From assembly GCA_004298075.1 (NCBI GenBank), contig SCRK01000074.1, forward strand, positions 1 through 17,240: a DNA stretch of 17,240 nucleotides. The letters run 5' to 3'. Positions 1-10,800 of this stretch are shown here, piece by piece. This DNA is from a bacterium. GTDB taxonomy: Bacteria; Omnitrophota; Gorgyraeia; Gygaellales; Profunditerraquicolaceae. Every line of letters starts with the position of its first letter. Within the stretch, counting starts at the first letter, position 1. The position numbers and the translations under genes were made by a program. Below the pieces are notes generated by a model. That model was given only the letters and a program-made list of their open reading frames with translations. It was not told the origin of the DNA and did no database searches.

Positions 1-1731
1 GAATCATCCAAAGCAGGAGACATCGGCCAGGTCCAGGCAAAAGAGTTCAAGCGCGTCTTTGGCGATATGGCTCCGGACCTCTACGAGATGGCTATGGCAT
101 CGAGTGCGCTGGATTTAGGCGTTAACTTCGAGTCCATAAAGGCAGCTCTGGATTATGCAAGGCGTGTTGCGGATGAGTCAGTTACTCAGGGTGGGCCATG
201 GTACAATATAGCAAAAGCAAGAGAATCATTAGTCACGATATTGACTTTTCTAAGATTTTCTTTTGGCTTAAGCGCTGAGGAATTTGATCTTTTTAGTAAA
301 GCGCTTAGCGTAAAAACGCTTCATGTAATCAATGTAATTGCCTTTGATGAAACACTATTTCTACAATCTTTGAAGGAAAAATTCGGCATAACGCTAGAAG
401 ACCTATCCGCGCAGAGTCTGCTGAATAATGACGGTTCTGCCCATGGCGCTGATTTTACTCTAGACGTAGGGGAAGTTGGTGCTGCGCCCGTAGCAAAGGC
501 GAATGATGTAAAGCGCAAGCCTATCGTCGGCGGCAATTGGAAGATGGCTATAAATAGCAAAGAAGAAGCGTTAGCATTATTAAGAGGGATTGCAAAGTAT
601 ATAACCGATGATAAAGAAGTAGAAACTGTTATAGCTCCATCTATTGCCCACATGGGATTTGTCTCAGACGCTTTGAAAGATTTGGAAGACAGCGGTGAGA
701 TCCGCGTAGGCGCCATAAAGCTTGCGGCCCAGAATATAGCTGCCAAAGATAAAGGGGCATTGACCGGCAGGACATCTATTTCGCAACTCGATGATTTTTA
801 CGGCGTGAAATTCGTTATAGTCGGACACTCTGAACAAAGGAGAGGTTTAGACGGGCAGAGCATAGCCGAATCAAATGAGATCATCAATAAAAAAACAGAG
901 CTCGTCATAGGATCTAATCGCATACCTATTGTTTGCGTGGGAGAAACCGCCGATGAAAGAGCTCAAGGTAAAACAAAAACGATAATAGAAGAACAGGTCA
1001 GAGAAAGTCTAAAAGGGATTCAGGTGGAGAAAGGCACTGAAATTGTCCTGGCCTATGAACCTGTTTGGGCTATCGGAACAGGAGTTAATGCTACGCCTGA
1101 GCTAGCACAAGAGGTGCATTCCTTTATCAGAGGAATACTTTCTGATATGTACGGGTGGGAAGTCGCAACCAAGATACGCATACAATACGGCGGAAGCGTA
1201 AAGTCGGATAATGTTAGAGGCTATATGGCTCAGGCTGATATTGATGGTGCGTTAGTTGGTGGGGCTAGCTTAGAGCCAATAAGTTTTGTGGGTATTGTAA
1301 CTGGGGCTGTGCCTGCAAAGGCTAGCTCAGCAATCCAAGCTTCGCAAGGTATGCCAAAGAACACCGGTGGTATTGACTTCCGCAAGCAGGCAATGGCTTC
1401 TGTTACGGCATACAAGCCGATGGGGACATTCATAGGTCTTAACGCAAAACTACCTGAAATGAGCAAAGCTAACTTAGCCAAATTTGACCTGGATAAAGTA
1501 GCGAGCCATATTGAAAGCATGCTTTCCGCTAAGATACTCTTTGATGAAACGATCATCATGGAGTATATGGCGGCAAGCGTTGCCAAGGGAGAATTAGCGA
1601 ATCGCAAGGGCGATGTGGTTACCTGGCTGGCCAAGCTAGGCATGCTCCAGGAAGAACTTGATTGCTGCCAGGAGAGCAGCCCGCAATACCGTCAAGCCCT
1701 TGTGCTTGTGGAAAAGTACGCGACGATATAA
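1..1731 (+). CDS. Gene A (5' partial): exported-family giant protein end with canonical triosephosphate isomerase and bookend C-terminal domain
   Basis: The frame is open from the first base, so the gene starts upstream. The ATG at 67 has no Shine-Dalgarno sequence and lies inside the frame; residues below are counted from it. Residues 1-138 are helical and unrecognised. Residues 139-148 (AAPVAKANDV) form a linker. Residues 149-415 are a complete TIM, which interconverts dihydroxyacetone phosphate and glyceraldehyde 3-phosphate. It keeps GGNWK with Asn157 and Lys159, the catalytic His254 in VGHSEQR, Glu331 in AYEPVWAIGTG, and phosphate loops GGS 375-377 and GALVGGAS. PAKASSAI (416-423) links it to the family C-terminal domain, from GGIDF at 434. 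By analogy with B and C a signal peptide should lie upstream, which is inference. TIM identity is very secure; the role of the rest is unknown. Confidence 0.9.
   Translation, partial: ESSKAGDIGQVQAKEFKRVFGDMAPDLYEMAMASSALDLGVNFESIKAALDYARRVADESVTQGGPWYNIAKARESLVTILTFLRFSFGLSAEEFDLFSKALSVKTLHVINVIAFDETLFLQSLKEKFGITLEDLSAQSLLNNDGSAHGADFTLDVGEVGAAPVAKANDVKRKPIVGGNWKMAINSKEEALALLRGIAKYITDDKEVETVIAPSIAHMGFVSDALKDLEDSGEIRVGAIKLAAQNIAAKDKGALTGRTSISQLDDFYGVKFVIVGHSEQRRGLDGQSIAESNEIINKKTELVIGSNRIPIVCVGETADERAQGKTKTIIEEQVRESLKGIQVEKGTEIVLAYEPVWAIGTGVNATPELAQEVHSFIRGILSDMYGWEVATKIRIQYGGSVKSDNVRGYMAQADIDGALVGGASLEPISFVGIVTGAVPAKASSAIQASQGMPKNTGGIDFRKQAMASVTAYKPMGTFIGLNAKLPEMSKANLAKFDLDKVASHIESMLSAKILFDETIIMEYMAASVAKGELANRKGDVVTWLAKLGMLQEELDCCQESSPQYRQALVLVEKYATI
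1366..1728 (+). other. Bookend C-terminal domain of gene A (diverged copy)
   Basis: Residues 434-554, from GGIDF to the end. It has the same layout as the last 120 residues of B and C: GGIDF, then an M(A/G)S-rich stretch, a short amphipathic region, KGEL, TWLAKLG, and a Cys-Cys pair followed by QESS and YRxALV. It is clearly diverged from the B and C copies, which are nearly identical to each other. No catalytic motif is visible. A targeting, anchoring or assembly role is inference from its constant position at the end of three proteins with different payloads. Confidence 0.75.
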
Positions 1732-1746
1732 GGATAGAGAAAAATA

Positions 1747-1753
1747 GAGGAGG
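1747..1753 (+). promoter_or_regulatory. Ribosome binding site of gene B
   Basis: GAGGAGG lies 9 bases before the ATG at 1763, in the 31-base gap after the stop of gene A. It fixes the start of B. There is no room for a convincing separate promoter, so A and B are probably co-transcribed. Confidence 0.85.
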
Positions 1754-1762
1754 CCCCAACCC

Positions 1763-1834
1763 ATGTCCCGTAAGATCATCTCTCTGGTTTTGTCGTTCTG
1801 CTTTCTCTTCCAGCAGACCGGCCTGGTCCAGGCA
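1763..1834 (+). other. Signal peptide of gene B
   Basis: Residues 1-24: positively charged MSRK, a hydrophobic core IISLVLSFCFLF, then QQTGLVQA with a likely cleavage between VQA and AAVEL. The Cys in the core is not in a lipobox context, so Sec export with signal peptidase I cleavage is favoured. The first 24 residues of gene C are identical. Confidence 0.85.
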
Positions 1835-4800
1835 GCGGCAGTAGAGCTTAATCTCTCTGGCTACTTTGCCCGGATGGCAAGTGGCTTGAGTGTAGACAGC
1901 TTCCGGCCAGTGCACCTAAGGTATTTCTCCTACGACTCCCTGAACAACAGCTTTAAGGTGCTCCTGGATAAGGGGACGTTCCCCAAGGGGACACCCTCTG
2001 AAGCCCAGCTAAAGGAAGAGACCAAAGAGCTCTTAAAGTACTTCCTCATAGGTGTTACCTTACCCAATGACAAGTTCTGGGTCAATCTTCGGCCTGATTC
2101 CCCCAAGCAAATCATCGATTTTAACCTGGAAGAGACAGATATAGGTAAGGTCATGCTTGAGGCTGACCTCCAGCTTAAGAAGGATACCGCCCTGTTTACT
2201 TCACCCCAGACCCCTGAAGGCAAGGAATACTGGGAGAGGCTCTACAAGAAGGCAGGTGAGCTCTACGGCACAGAGAACATCACCATCCCCACCCTAACCC
2301 GTCCCTGGATAGTCCCCAATGAGATAATCGTCAGAGAGACCGCGGATTCAGCCTATGTCTACAAAGCCACCCTGAAGGTCTGCTTAGAGCAGGATTACCT
2401 TAAAAATACTCCCGGAGCCATCAATTCAGTCATAGACTATACCTTTAAGGATTCCCGTTCTAAAGCTTTAAATGAATACTCAACCCAGCTTATCCGTGAA
2501 CTGATCATCCCTAAGCTGACCAAGGAGGTTAACCTCTCTAAGAGATATGCTCCCTTAAGACAGGTTTACTACTCTTTAATCCTCTCCAGATGGTTTAAGC
2601 TAAGGTTCCAGGGCCAATCCGGCACCTATCCCTCACTTATAGACAAGAATGACCTGACTAACCTTACCTCTAAAACTACCTGGGACAAATCCACCTACTT
2701 CAACGCCTACAAGAAGTCCTTTGCCGAAGGCGAATACAACATCAAAGAACCGGTTTACACCCCTACTGGTCAGGTGATCAGGAGCTACTTCTCAGGGGGG
2801 TTAGATATTACTAGTCAAGCGATGGACCTGTCCTTTAAAACCAGAACAACAGATATCGGCGGTTTTAAAGGCAACCCAGGTGTTGCCATGTCTCCTGTTT
2901 TAATCAAGCTCCCCAATATGATCCCCGCGAGTGTCCCAGCGGACTTAGAATCCATGCAGCTTGGATACGCGGATACTCAGGCAGTAAAGTCGGCTGAGTC
3001 GCCGGCAAAGGCCGGTTCGGCTATCTCCTGGCAGGAATTTGAAAAGAAGGAGATTGCCGGAAAAGCATTAAATCAACAGGCACGTATTATTTCCCAGCCG
3101 GAAAAGATCGCCTTTAACATTGACACCTTTCCCGGCGATGAAAATGTTTTGCTGGTAAACGGATTAAATAGGACATTCGATGCTTTGTTCCGCTTACTAG
3201 ATGGTAATCCGAATTTTGCTCCCGCGGCGATATTCCTCGGTAATTACGCCAATGGAATGCCGGGAAGCGTCGAGCGTTTAGCGCGTTTCTTAAATTCAAA
3301 TGAAGCGCAAGGTAATTCAATATACAAGGTAAAACTTAAAGGCAATAATATTATTATTAACGGCAGGACCATTCCGGTTTATAAGGGCCTGGCTACTCCG
3401 GAAAAACTCTCGCAATTGGGCGTCAAATATCTCGTAGAAGCGACCCGCCAGAAATATATCAATACGGGAGATAAATCAGCCAAGACAAAAGAAGAAGCAG
3501 CGCAGGCAAAGCGTATTGACGCTTATCTTGCCGCATCGCAGGATTTAAAAATCCTTGTACTTACGCCTGAAGAAGATAGGGAAAGCGTATTTGTCGGGGT
3601 GCCCCTAGTGAACCGGGTTAATACCGCCAACACCTTTACCCCGGCCACAAGAAAAGCTGTTTTAGCTGAACCGATAACCGCGGTCACAAGTATTATGACC
3701 AAGGTTATTAATGAAGCAATTAAGGCAAAAAATCCTAATGCCAGGCTGGGCGTGATAAAAATAGAAGCGATACGCACAGACCGGCAAGGTAACCGCCTGG
3801 TTAACATCAGTAACGTAAAGGCCGGGCAGGCGTTGAATAAAGTTACAAGCGGAAAGGCTGATGACGAGGCTAAATTCGCCAGCTTGGTCACGGATACGGC
3901 GGTTGTTGCCGGAGCCAATGCGATCATTCTGCGGTTGCGTATAGACGGCTATCTTGATAGCCTTACCATCCGGGAAATAAATGAAGCCTTTAGGAATGCC
4001 AGCGAAGGCGAGCTTAAGGGATTAATTGAGTATGCGGCAGACACAAGGGCATCAAGTTTCGAAACCCATAACCAGCACGCGTTAGTATATGTTCCTATGG
4101 CGGATAGCCAGCTTCAGGAGGTCAGTTCAGGCGGGGCGCGTTACCGCACAATTGAGCTTCGCGGTTACTATTCGGAAGCCGGCTATGCTAAACAAGCGCT
4201 TGATCTTATGGCTGAATGGTCGCTATTTGAAGGAAACAAAGCTACCGTTCAACAGCAGGCATCCCTAGAAGCCCCGGAAGGAACTATTTCCCGTACGCCT
4301 GATAAAATACGGCTGCAGGAAATTCCGGACGGCGAACCGATCGAAGCGACCTTAAACGCAGCCCGGGGAAGAATAGCCATAAATACCATGCGCAGGCTCT
4401 GGAATGACCCGAACTTTAAGATTGTGGCAATAAACGGGGTGCGGGAAAAGTTTGAGGAGCTTACAGCTAAGTTCCTGGAATTTGACCAGGTTTTTGGCGA
4501 AGCGCCTTATACCGTCAAGTTTATCAAGTCCGGCGAGGAGACGGCATTCAATTTTGCCGATAAGAAAGAAATTGTTATAGCCGTAAATAAAGATACGACT
4601 TTGGCTAAGGAGGAGACAGGGGTAAATGATTATATTATTCGTACTCCTTATGGAAACCTGACAGTTATAGAGAAAAATGGGAAAATAACATCCGTGAAGC
4701 TTCACGGAGAAGAAGTCATTGGTTTAACAACGGCTAAGAATGCCGATGGGACTTTTACGTTAAGCGGAGCGGTTGATGCTTTGGATAATAAGTCAAAGGT

Positions 4801-7800
4801 CCGCCTTACCTATACTTTAGAGCGGGATCGGCCCTATCTTTTGTCCGCGGGAGTGAAAAAAGACATAACCATCCCTTTTGTTAATGTCCGCTCTGATAAG
4901 AAGATGTATGACGCAAAAAAGATAACGGCAGCGGACCTGCCTCAGTTATTGACTAAGCTTAAAGACTACAATAGGGATATTGCACATAAGCTTATTGCGA
5001 ATTTGTCCCAATTGAACGAGCATGTTTTATTCCTTGAGGGGTCAGGTTCATTAATTCAAAAGATCGCCCTGGAGCCGGTGATCATGGCAGGTGCTGGCAA
5101 GATAGTGATTTCCGCTCCGGCAAGATCCGGAATTCCCGGATTAGAAGCAGCTGACGGGACATTCGTCCCCGGAGTCAGCGATCATGTAATGCTTTCTACC
5201 TGGGACCTTTTGCAAATCGTCTCAGGCGCATCCTGCAGCACGAATGCCACTGCCACTGCCGCCAAAGCGCTTTTAAGCATTCTTTTTGTCGCGGCCGGTT
5301 ATTTTGATACGATCCATGCCATCACTAATTCGCAGGGTAGCCAGTTTGGCGACCTGCTTAAAAACCTGACGCGGTCGGTGGACGCCCGCGGGAACATTGT
5401 CTATGAAACAACCGGCGCCTCTACGGAATTAGGGCGCGCGTTGCCGGAGCTTCTTAACAGGATAAGCGGGGTTTCTTTAAGGGTAGGCAATGATGACGGC
5501 TCATTAATAAACTTTGACCTGCAGGTAATTCCCCGCGAAGGAAAAATTATCCCCAGCGTAAAAGAAATCAATGAAGCTGTGAAGCGTTTAAGCGCAATGC
5601 CGACAGCCGATGGCGGGCTTCAGGGTATCCTGGGTTTCGGCTCTTTTAAAACATCCCTTGAGATCATCGGCGGAGAGTTTGGGGGGATTTTTGACCCGCA
5701 ATTTACCCATGTTAACCAAGAAACCGGTTCTGTTTCCATAGGCGTTTGGTATGATAATGAACGGGGATATGATAACCAGTATGTTAATTTGGCTCTTTTG
5801 ATGGGATTGTATTTGCGGGAATTGGAGAAAAATCCGGAAATTATCGCGTCGAATCTGGTGGCAAAAGACGGAGTATACGAAAAAGGGGCTTTCACCGGAA
5901 GAATGAGCGTTGACGGACTTGTAAGGTCAGGCGCTACAGGAGCAATAATCGGAGCCGGATATACCCGCACGCAGGAAGAGGATGCCAACAGGATAAGGCC
6001 GGCGAATAAACAGGTTGATGTAAACGGCCAGCTCAATGCGGCATTGAAAGAGGCGCGCACCCTTGGCCTGAATGTCCCGATATTGAATATATATATCAAT
6101 GAATTTGACTTGCGCCGCGGCACTGCGCAGGATTCTATAAACCGCCAGATCGCCCAGATCTTTAAAGATATCCCCCCGGAAGAGATTATGAAGACCGCTA
6201 TCTCGCTGGAGGTTTCGGGAAAAGACAGCCTTGAAACGGCTGCCTACGTGCAGGATATTAAAAATGCCATTGCCGCCTATATAGCCGGAGTATCCCAATA
6301 TAATATGGGATTGGGCAGCGTAGTCTCCCGTAAGATGAGAGTATTCCTTAAGCTCAATGAGAAGAAAGCGCTAGCAGACATTAAAGCATTAGTCAGTTTG
6401 AATGAGGTTGACGGGATTATTTTAGGGGAAGAACTTAATGCTAAGGAATTCAACGGCCTTGCGCAGGAAATAAGCAGGCAAATTATGTCCGACAGTTCAA
6501 AACGGCAGGAATTAAAGGTTCGCTGGAGGCCACGTTTCTTCCTGGGAGCTTATACGGATAGAGAGATCATCAACTCAGATATCTCAACTCTGGCTGAGGG
6601 AGTAAACACCCATTTGATCCAGCTTGCGCTCATTCCCGACCCGGTGCAGATAGGCCTGGTTTCAGCCAAGGTTAAAGGACTGGAGCTGCCTAAAGCCCAG
6701 GCCCTGCCTCCGGCAAGAAAGGTTCCCGGGAGAGTAATGCTGCAGGATGCGGGTATAACCGGAGAAAGAGAATTCGCGGATCTAGAGACGGCAGTAGAAA
6801 CCGTGGGAGTTCATGATGTTCTGTTCGGGCATTCCGAGAAGGTTGACCTGGGAGAAAGCGATGAATATATCAATAATCGGGTGCATATAGCGCATAAACT
6901 GCGCGCCCAGGGTAAGATCACCGGCAATATCATTGTCGCTGTGGGAGAAGTTATCTTTGACCGGGATGCCGGATCTTCCAATAAAGTCGTTGCTGATCAA
7001 GTGCGCCGTAGATTGGCCGGTTTAAGCGCGGAGCAGTTGATAAATACAGTTATTGCTTACGAGCCCCGCTGGGCCATAGGTTCTGGCCGTACGGCTACAC
7101 TTGAACAGATCCAGGAAATGCACAGCGTAATTAGAAATGTGATCAAAGAAACTTCTGGCTGGGGCAGGGAAGTAAGCCAGAAAATAAGAATAATTTACGG
7201 CGGCAGCGTAGATGTTGCCAATGCCAAGGATATTTTTGCTTTGGAGGATGTTGACGGCGCTTTAATCGGCGGGGCAAGCACTAACGCGCAAAATTTCAGG
7301 AATATCGTGGCTATTGCGCAGGAGTTAGCAGACGCTAAAAATGCCGGCAGGCCGTTCTATAGGAAATTCTTTATTGGCGGCAACCATAAGGGAATGGCGA
7401 TAAAGAATACGTATAATGAATATGTAAAACTTTTAAACGACGTTGAGCGCAGGCAAGTGGAGGTTTCTATCGGCCCGGAGGTAAGCAGGCTCCCTGAATT
7501 AGTCAAGGTTTATACCCGCGATCCCCTGGAAGGTATTGTCTCGCTGGATCAGCTTGGGGGCAGTGATATTCAGGATCAAATCGTATATATGCGCCCGGAT
7601 TTCAACCTGCCTATAGACGATGAGAATGCGGTTGCCGGAGACCCCGGCACCTGGCAGCCGACAAGCCTGGCCAGAGTTGATAATGCTTTGGCCGATATGC
7701 GCTATGTTATTGATAATAAAGGAGTGCTGGTCCTGGTGGTGCATTTTGAGCCCAAGAAAACAAACGTGAAGGGGCCTCAAAGCGCCAGCTTCCTTATTCC

Positions 7801-10800
7801 TATGCTTGAGGAAAAGCTGGGCAAGAAAATAAAATTCGTAAGCAAGATCGGAAGCTCCGAGCATTATAGCGCCATTGTCAACGCCAAAGCCGGCGATGTG
7901 ATCCTGCTTGAAAATACCCGGCTGCATCCAGATATTGCCAAGCTTGAGAAGGCCAAAGATAAAGCAGGCCGCGATAAATTTGCCGCGATGACCTACGTAG
8001 GAAGAAACCGGGCTAATCCTAAAGCAGGAGTAATAATTGTCAAACAGGGTTTTGGGGTTATGCACCGCGACCAAGGCAGCACTAGCGGAGAAGTAGAAGG
8101 CATACCGGTAGTAGCTGGGATGGGCTTGATCAAAGAATACTCCTATGGCACTAAGGCGCTGCGCGAAGCCAGGCGGCCAATAGCCGTAGTAATCGGCGGT
8201 GGCCCGAAATTAGGCGATAAGCTGCCCATGTATAGGAATATTATCAGGAATACGCTCCTGGAAGGGGATAAGATATTTGTTTATGGCGCCGCGGTGCTCC
8301 CATTCTTAAAAGCAAAGAATCCCGGTTTTGAAGCAGGAATGTCGAAATCAATGATTTCTCAACAGAATGTCGACGCGGCAAAAGAGATCATCCGCCTTGC
8401 GGAGGAAGAAGGCGTAACGATGGTTCTTGCCGAAGATTATGTTATAGATAATGGCCGCTCTCTTAAGGAGATCCCGGCATGGGCCAATTATTTTGATGTT
8501 GGAACCGAATCGGTGAACAGATTCAGGAAAGAGATCCTTACGCCGGAAGGAAAGAGCAGGTTCGGATTGATCATTGTCAACGGCCCGGCCGGCTTGTTTG
8601 AGAACATTAAATTCAGAAAAGGCACTCAGGGGATTTTTGACGTTGTTGTGGAAGCGACCAAGACAGATAAGAATCCCGATGGAGCAGTGACGATAATCGG
8701 AGGAGGTGATACCGCCTATGCCGCGGAATTGACCGGCGCGGCGGACAAGGTATCCTTTGTTTCTACAGGCGGAGGGGCTTTCCTTGAGTTGCTTGAGGGC
8801 AAAGAACTTCCCGGTATAGAGGCAGCAAGAAATAAAGCCGGCAGGTTTATGTTCCATCTGAATCAAGGGGTGAAGGCCAGTTATCGCCGTATAAGTAATC
8901 AGATGTCCGATTATGCCGCTTTCAATGCGAAAGATGCCGCAACCGGCGTAGCAAGCAGCACGGTTGCCTTGGCGTCTCAACAACAAGAAGTTGTCAAGAT
9001 AGTAAAAACGGCATTAAAGGCGGACGGAGGAGATGATTATTATATTCAACCTACGATAGTTACTCCGGGAGCAAATATAAAACCTGGGGATTCTGTTATT
9101 TTCATCAATTTCCGGACTGATAGGGCTGAACCCGGGTTCAGGTTATTGACAGGTGACCAGGATTTCAGTCATTTTCCCATACGCCGGGACCTTAACCTGG
9201 TGGTAGCGCCGTTTGCGAATTATAACAAAGACTATTTTGCAAATAATGGTTACGAAGGTATAGTTGAGGATTCTGTGGTTACGGATACTATTGGAGAAGT
9301 TTGGGCGAATAATGGAAAAACCCAAGTACGCATAGGAGAATCAGAGAAATTCGGCCATATAACAAATTATTATGACGGACGCAGAGATTCTAAATTCTCC
9401 GGAATGGATACGGTGTTGATACCCTCAAATAAGATAAGTGAACAATGGAGACAACCGGAAATGAAAGCCCGGGAAATAGCAGAAGAGGCGGTTAAATGGA
9501 TCTCCGGAGAGGGAAGAACGAGTAAAGATGCCATAGTGTTAAATTTTGCCAATCTGGATATTCTCGGCCACTCCGATCAATTTGACGCAGTGGTTCAAGG
9601 GGCGCTGGCGGTTGATGAGGCATTAGGTTTAATACGCGAAGCGGTAAAGAAAGCCGGTGGAGTTCTGATCGTAACTGCTGATCACGGCTCCGGAGAGCAG
9701 ATGGTGGTCTTGGACGAAAATGGAAAGCCTATTCTGGACGAACAAAACAAGGCTATAATGAATAAAGCTCATGCCTTTGACAATAAGGTCCCTTTAATTA
9801 TTGAAGGTGCCGGTAATCTAAAATTAAAATCTGGCGGTAGCCTGGAAAACGTCGCTGCCACCATATTAGAGTTACAAGGAATAAAGAAACCGGAAGTGAT
9901 GGCCCAGAGCTTACTCGAAGGGTATACTGGAAAACCGATTAAAGGGCCAATTGTTCAAGTAATAAGGGATGGTTGGGGTATAAGTAAATTTAAGAACCCC
10001 GAGGCTTTGGAATGGAACGCGGTCTATCAGGCAAGCTTGCGCGCAAAGTCGTTAGGCATAAAATTTAACGACGATGAAATGGTGGCAACTTGTCCCAATA
10101 CTGAATTGTGGGCGCATGGGGAAAATGTCGGGCATCCCGATTACCAAATGGGAGACTCTGAAGTCGGCCACTTGACTTTAGGGGCTGGCAGGCGGATAGA
10201 CTCAACTTTGTCTGTTCTGGATAAAATGCTTAAAACCGGTGAATTTATTAATAATCCAGTGGTGCGCCGGGCTATTGATAATGCTAAGCGCGGGCACACA
10301 CTGCACCTCGTAGGTATGATCTCAGAAGGTGGCGTACATTCCCATACAGAGCACCTATTTAAACTATTAGAACTTCTTAAAGACGAAAAACAAGGTATGG
10401 CCAGCATAGCAATCCACCCGATTTTTGACGGCAGGGATATCTTTACTTCAATGCATCCGGGCTGGCAGTATCTAGAGGAGCTATTTGCGAAAGTTAATCA
10501 ATTAGGTATACAGGACATATTTAAAGTTGCTGATTTTTCCGGCAGGTATTTTGGGATGGATCGTGACGCAATAAAAAGAGACAAAAAGGGAGAACCTAGC
10601 CAAGATCTCTGGCTCGAAAGAATTTACCCTTGGTATAAAGCGGTTGTATATGGTGAAGGCAGGCAGATTGCCGCCTCCGCAGCTAATACGGCTGACTCGC
10701 CGATGATACCTGAAAATGCCCCCCTCGGCGGTATCGACTTCAAGCACCAGTCAATGGCATCAGCTACTACCTACGAAGCAATGGGTAGCTTTAGCGGGCT

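Noticed and set aside
67..69. ATG at 67 as the true start of gene A
   Set aside because: The frame is open to the window edge, no Shine-Dalgarno sequence precedes the ATG, and B and C show that the family has a long N-terminal region before such payloads.
1763..1834. Lipoprotein signal in gene B
   Set aside because: The Cys in the hydrophobic core is not preceded by a lipobox and lies too early; the VQA-A site fits signal peptidase I better.
1662..1844. Short plus-strand frame across the A/B junction
   Set aside because: It overlaps the conserved end of A and the signal peptide of B in another frame; both of those are supported by paralogues.
7499..8074. 191-codon open frame on the minus strand
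   Set aside because: Antisense to conserved TIM and PGK motifs, with no recognisable protein features.
8348..8986. 212-codon open frame on the minus strand inside the PGK region
   Set aside because: It lies fully antisense to well-conserved PGK coding sequence, has no ribosome binding site or recognisable domain, and is explained as a shadow frame.
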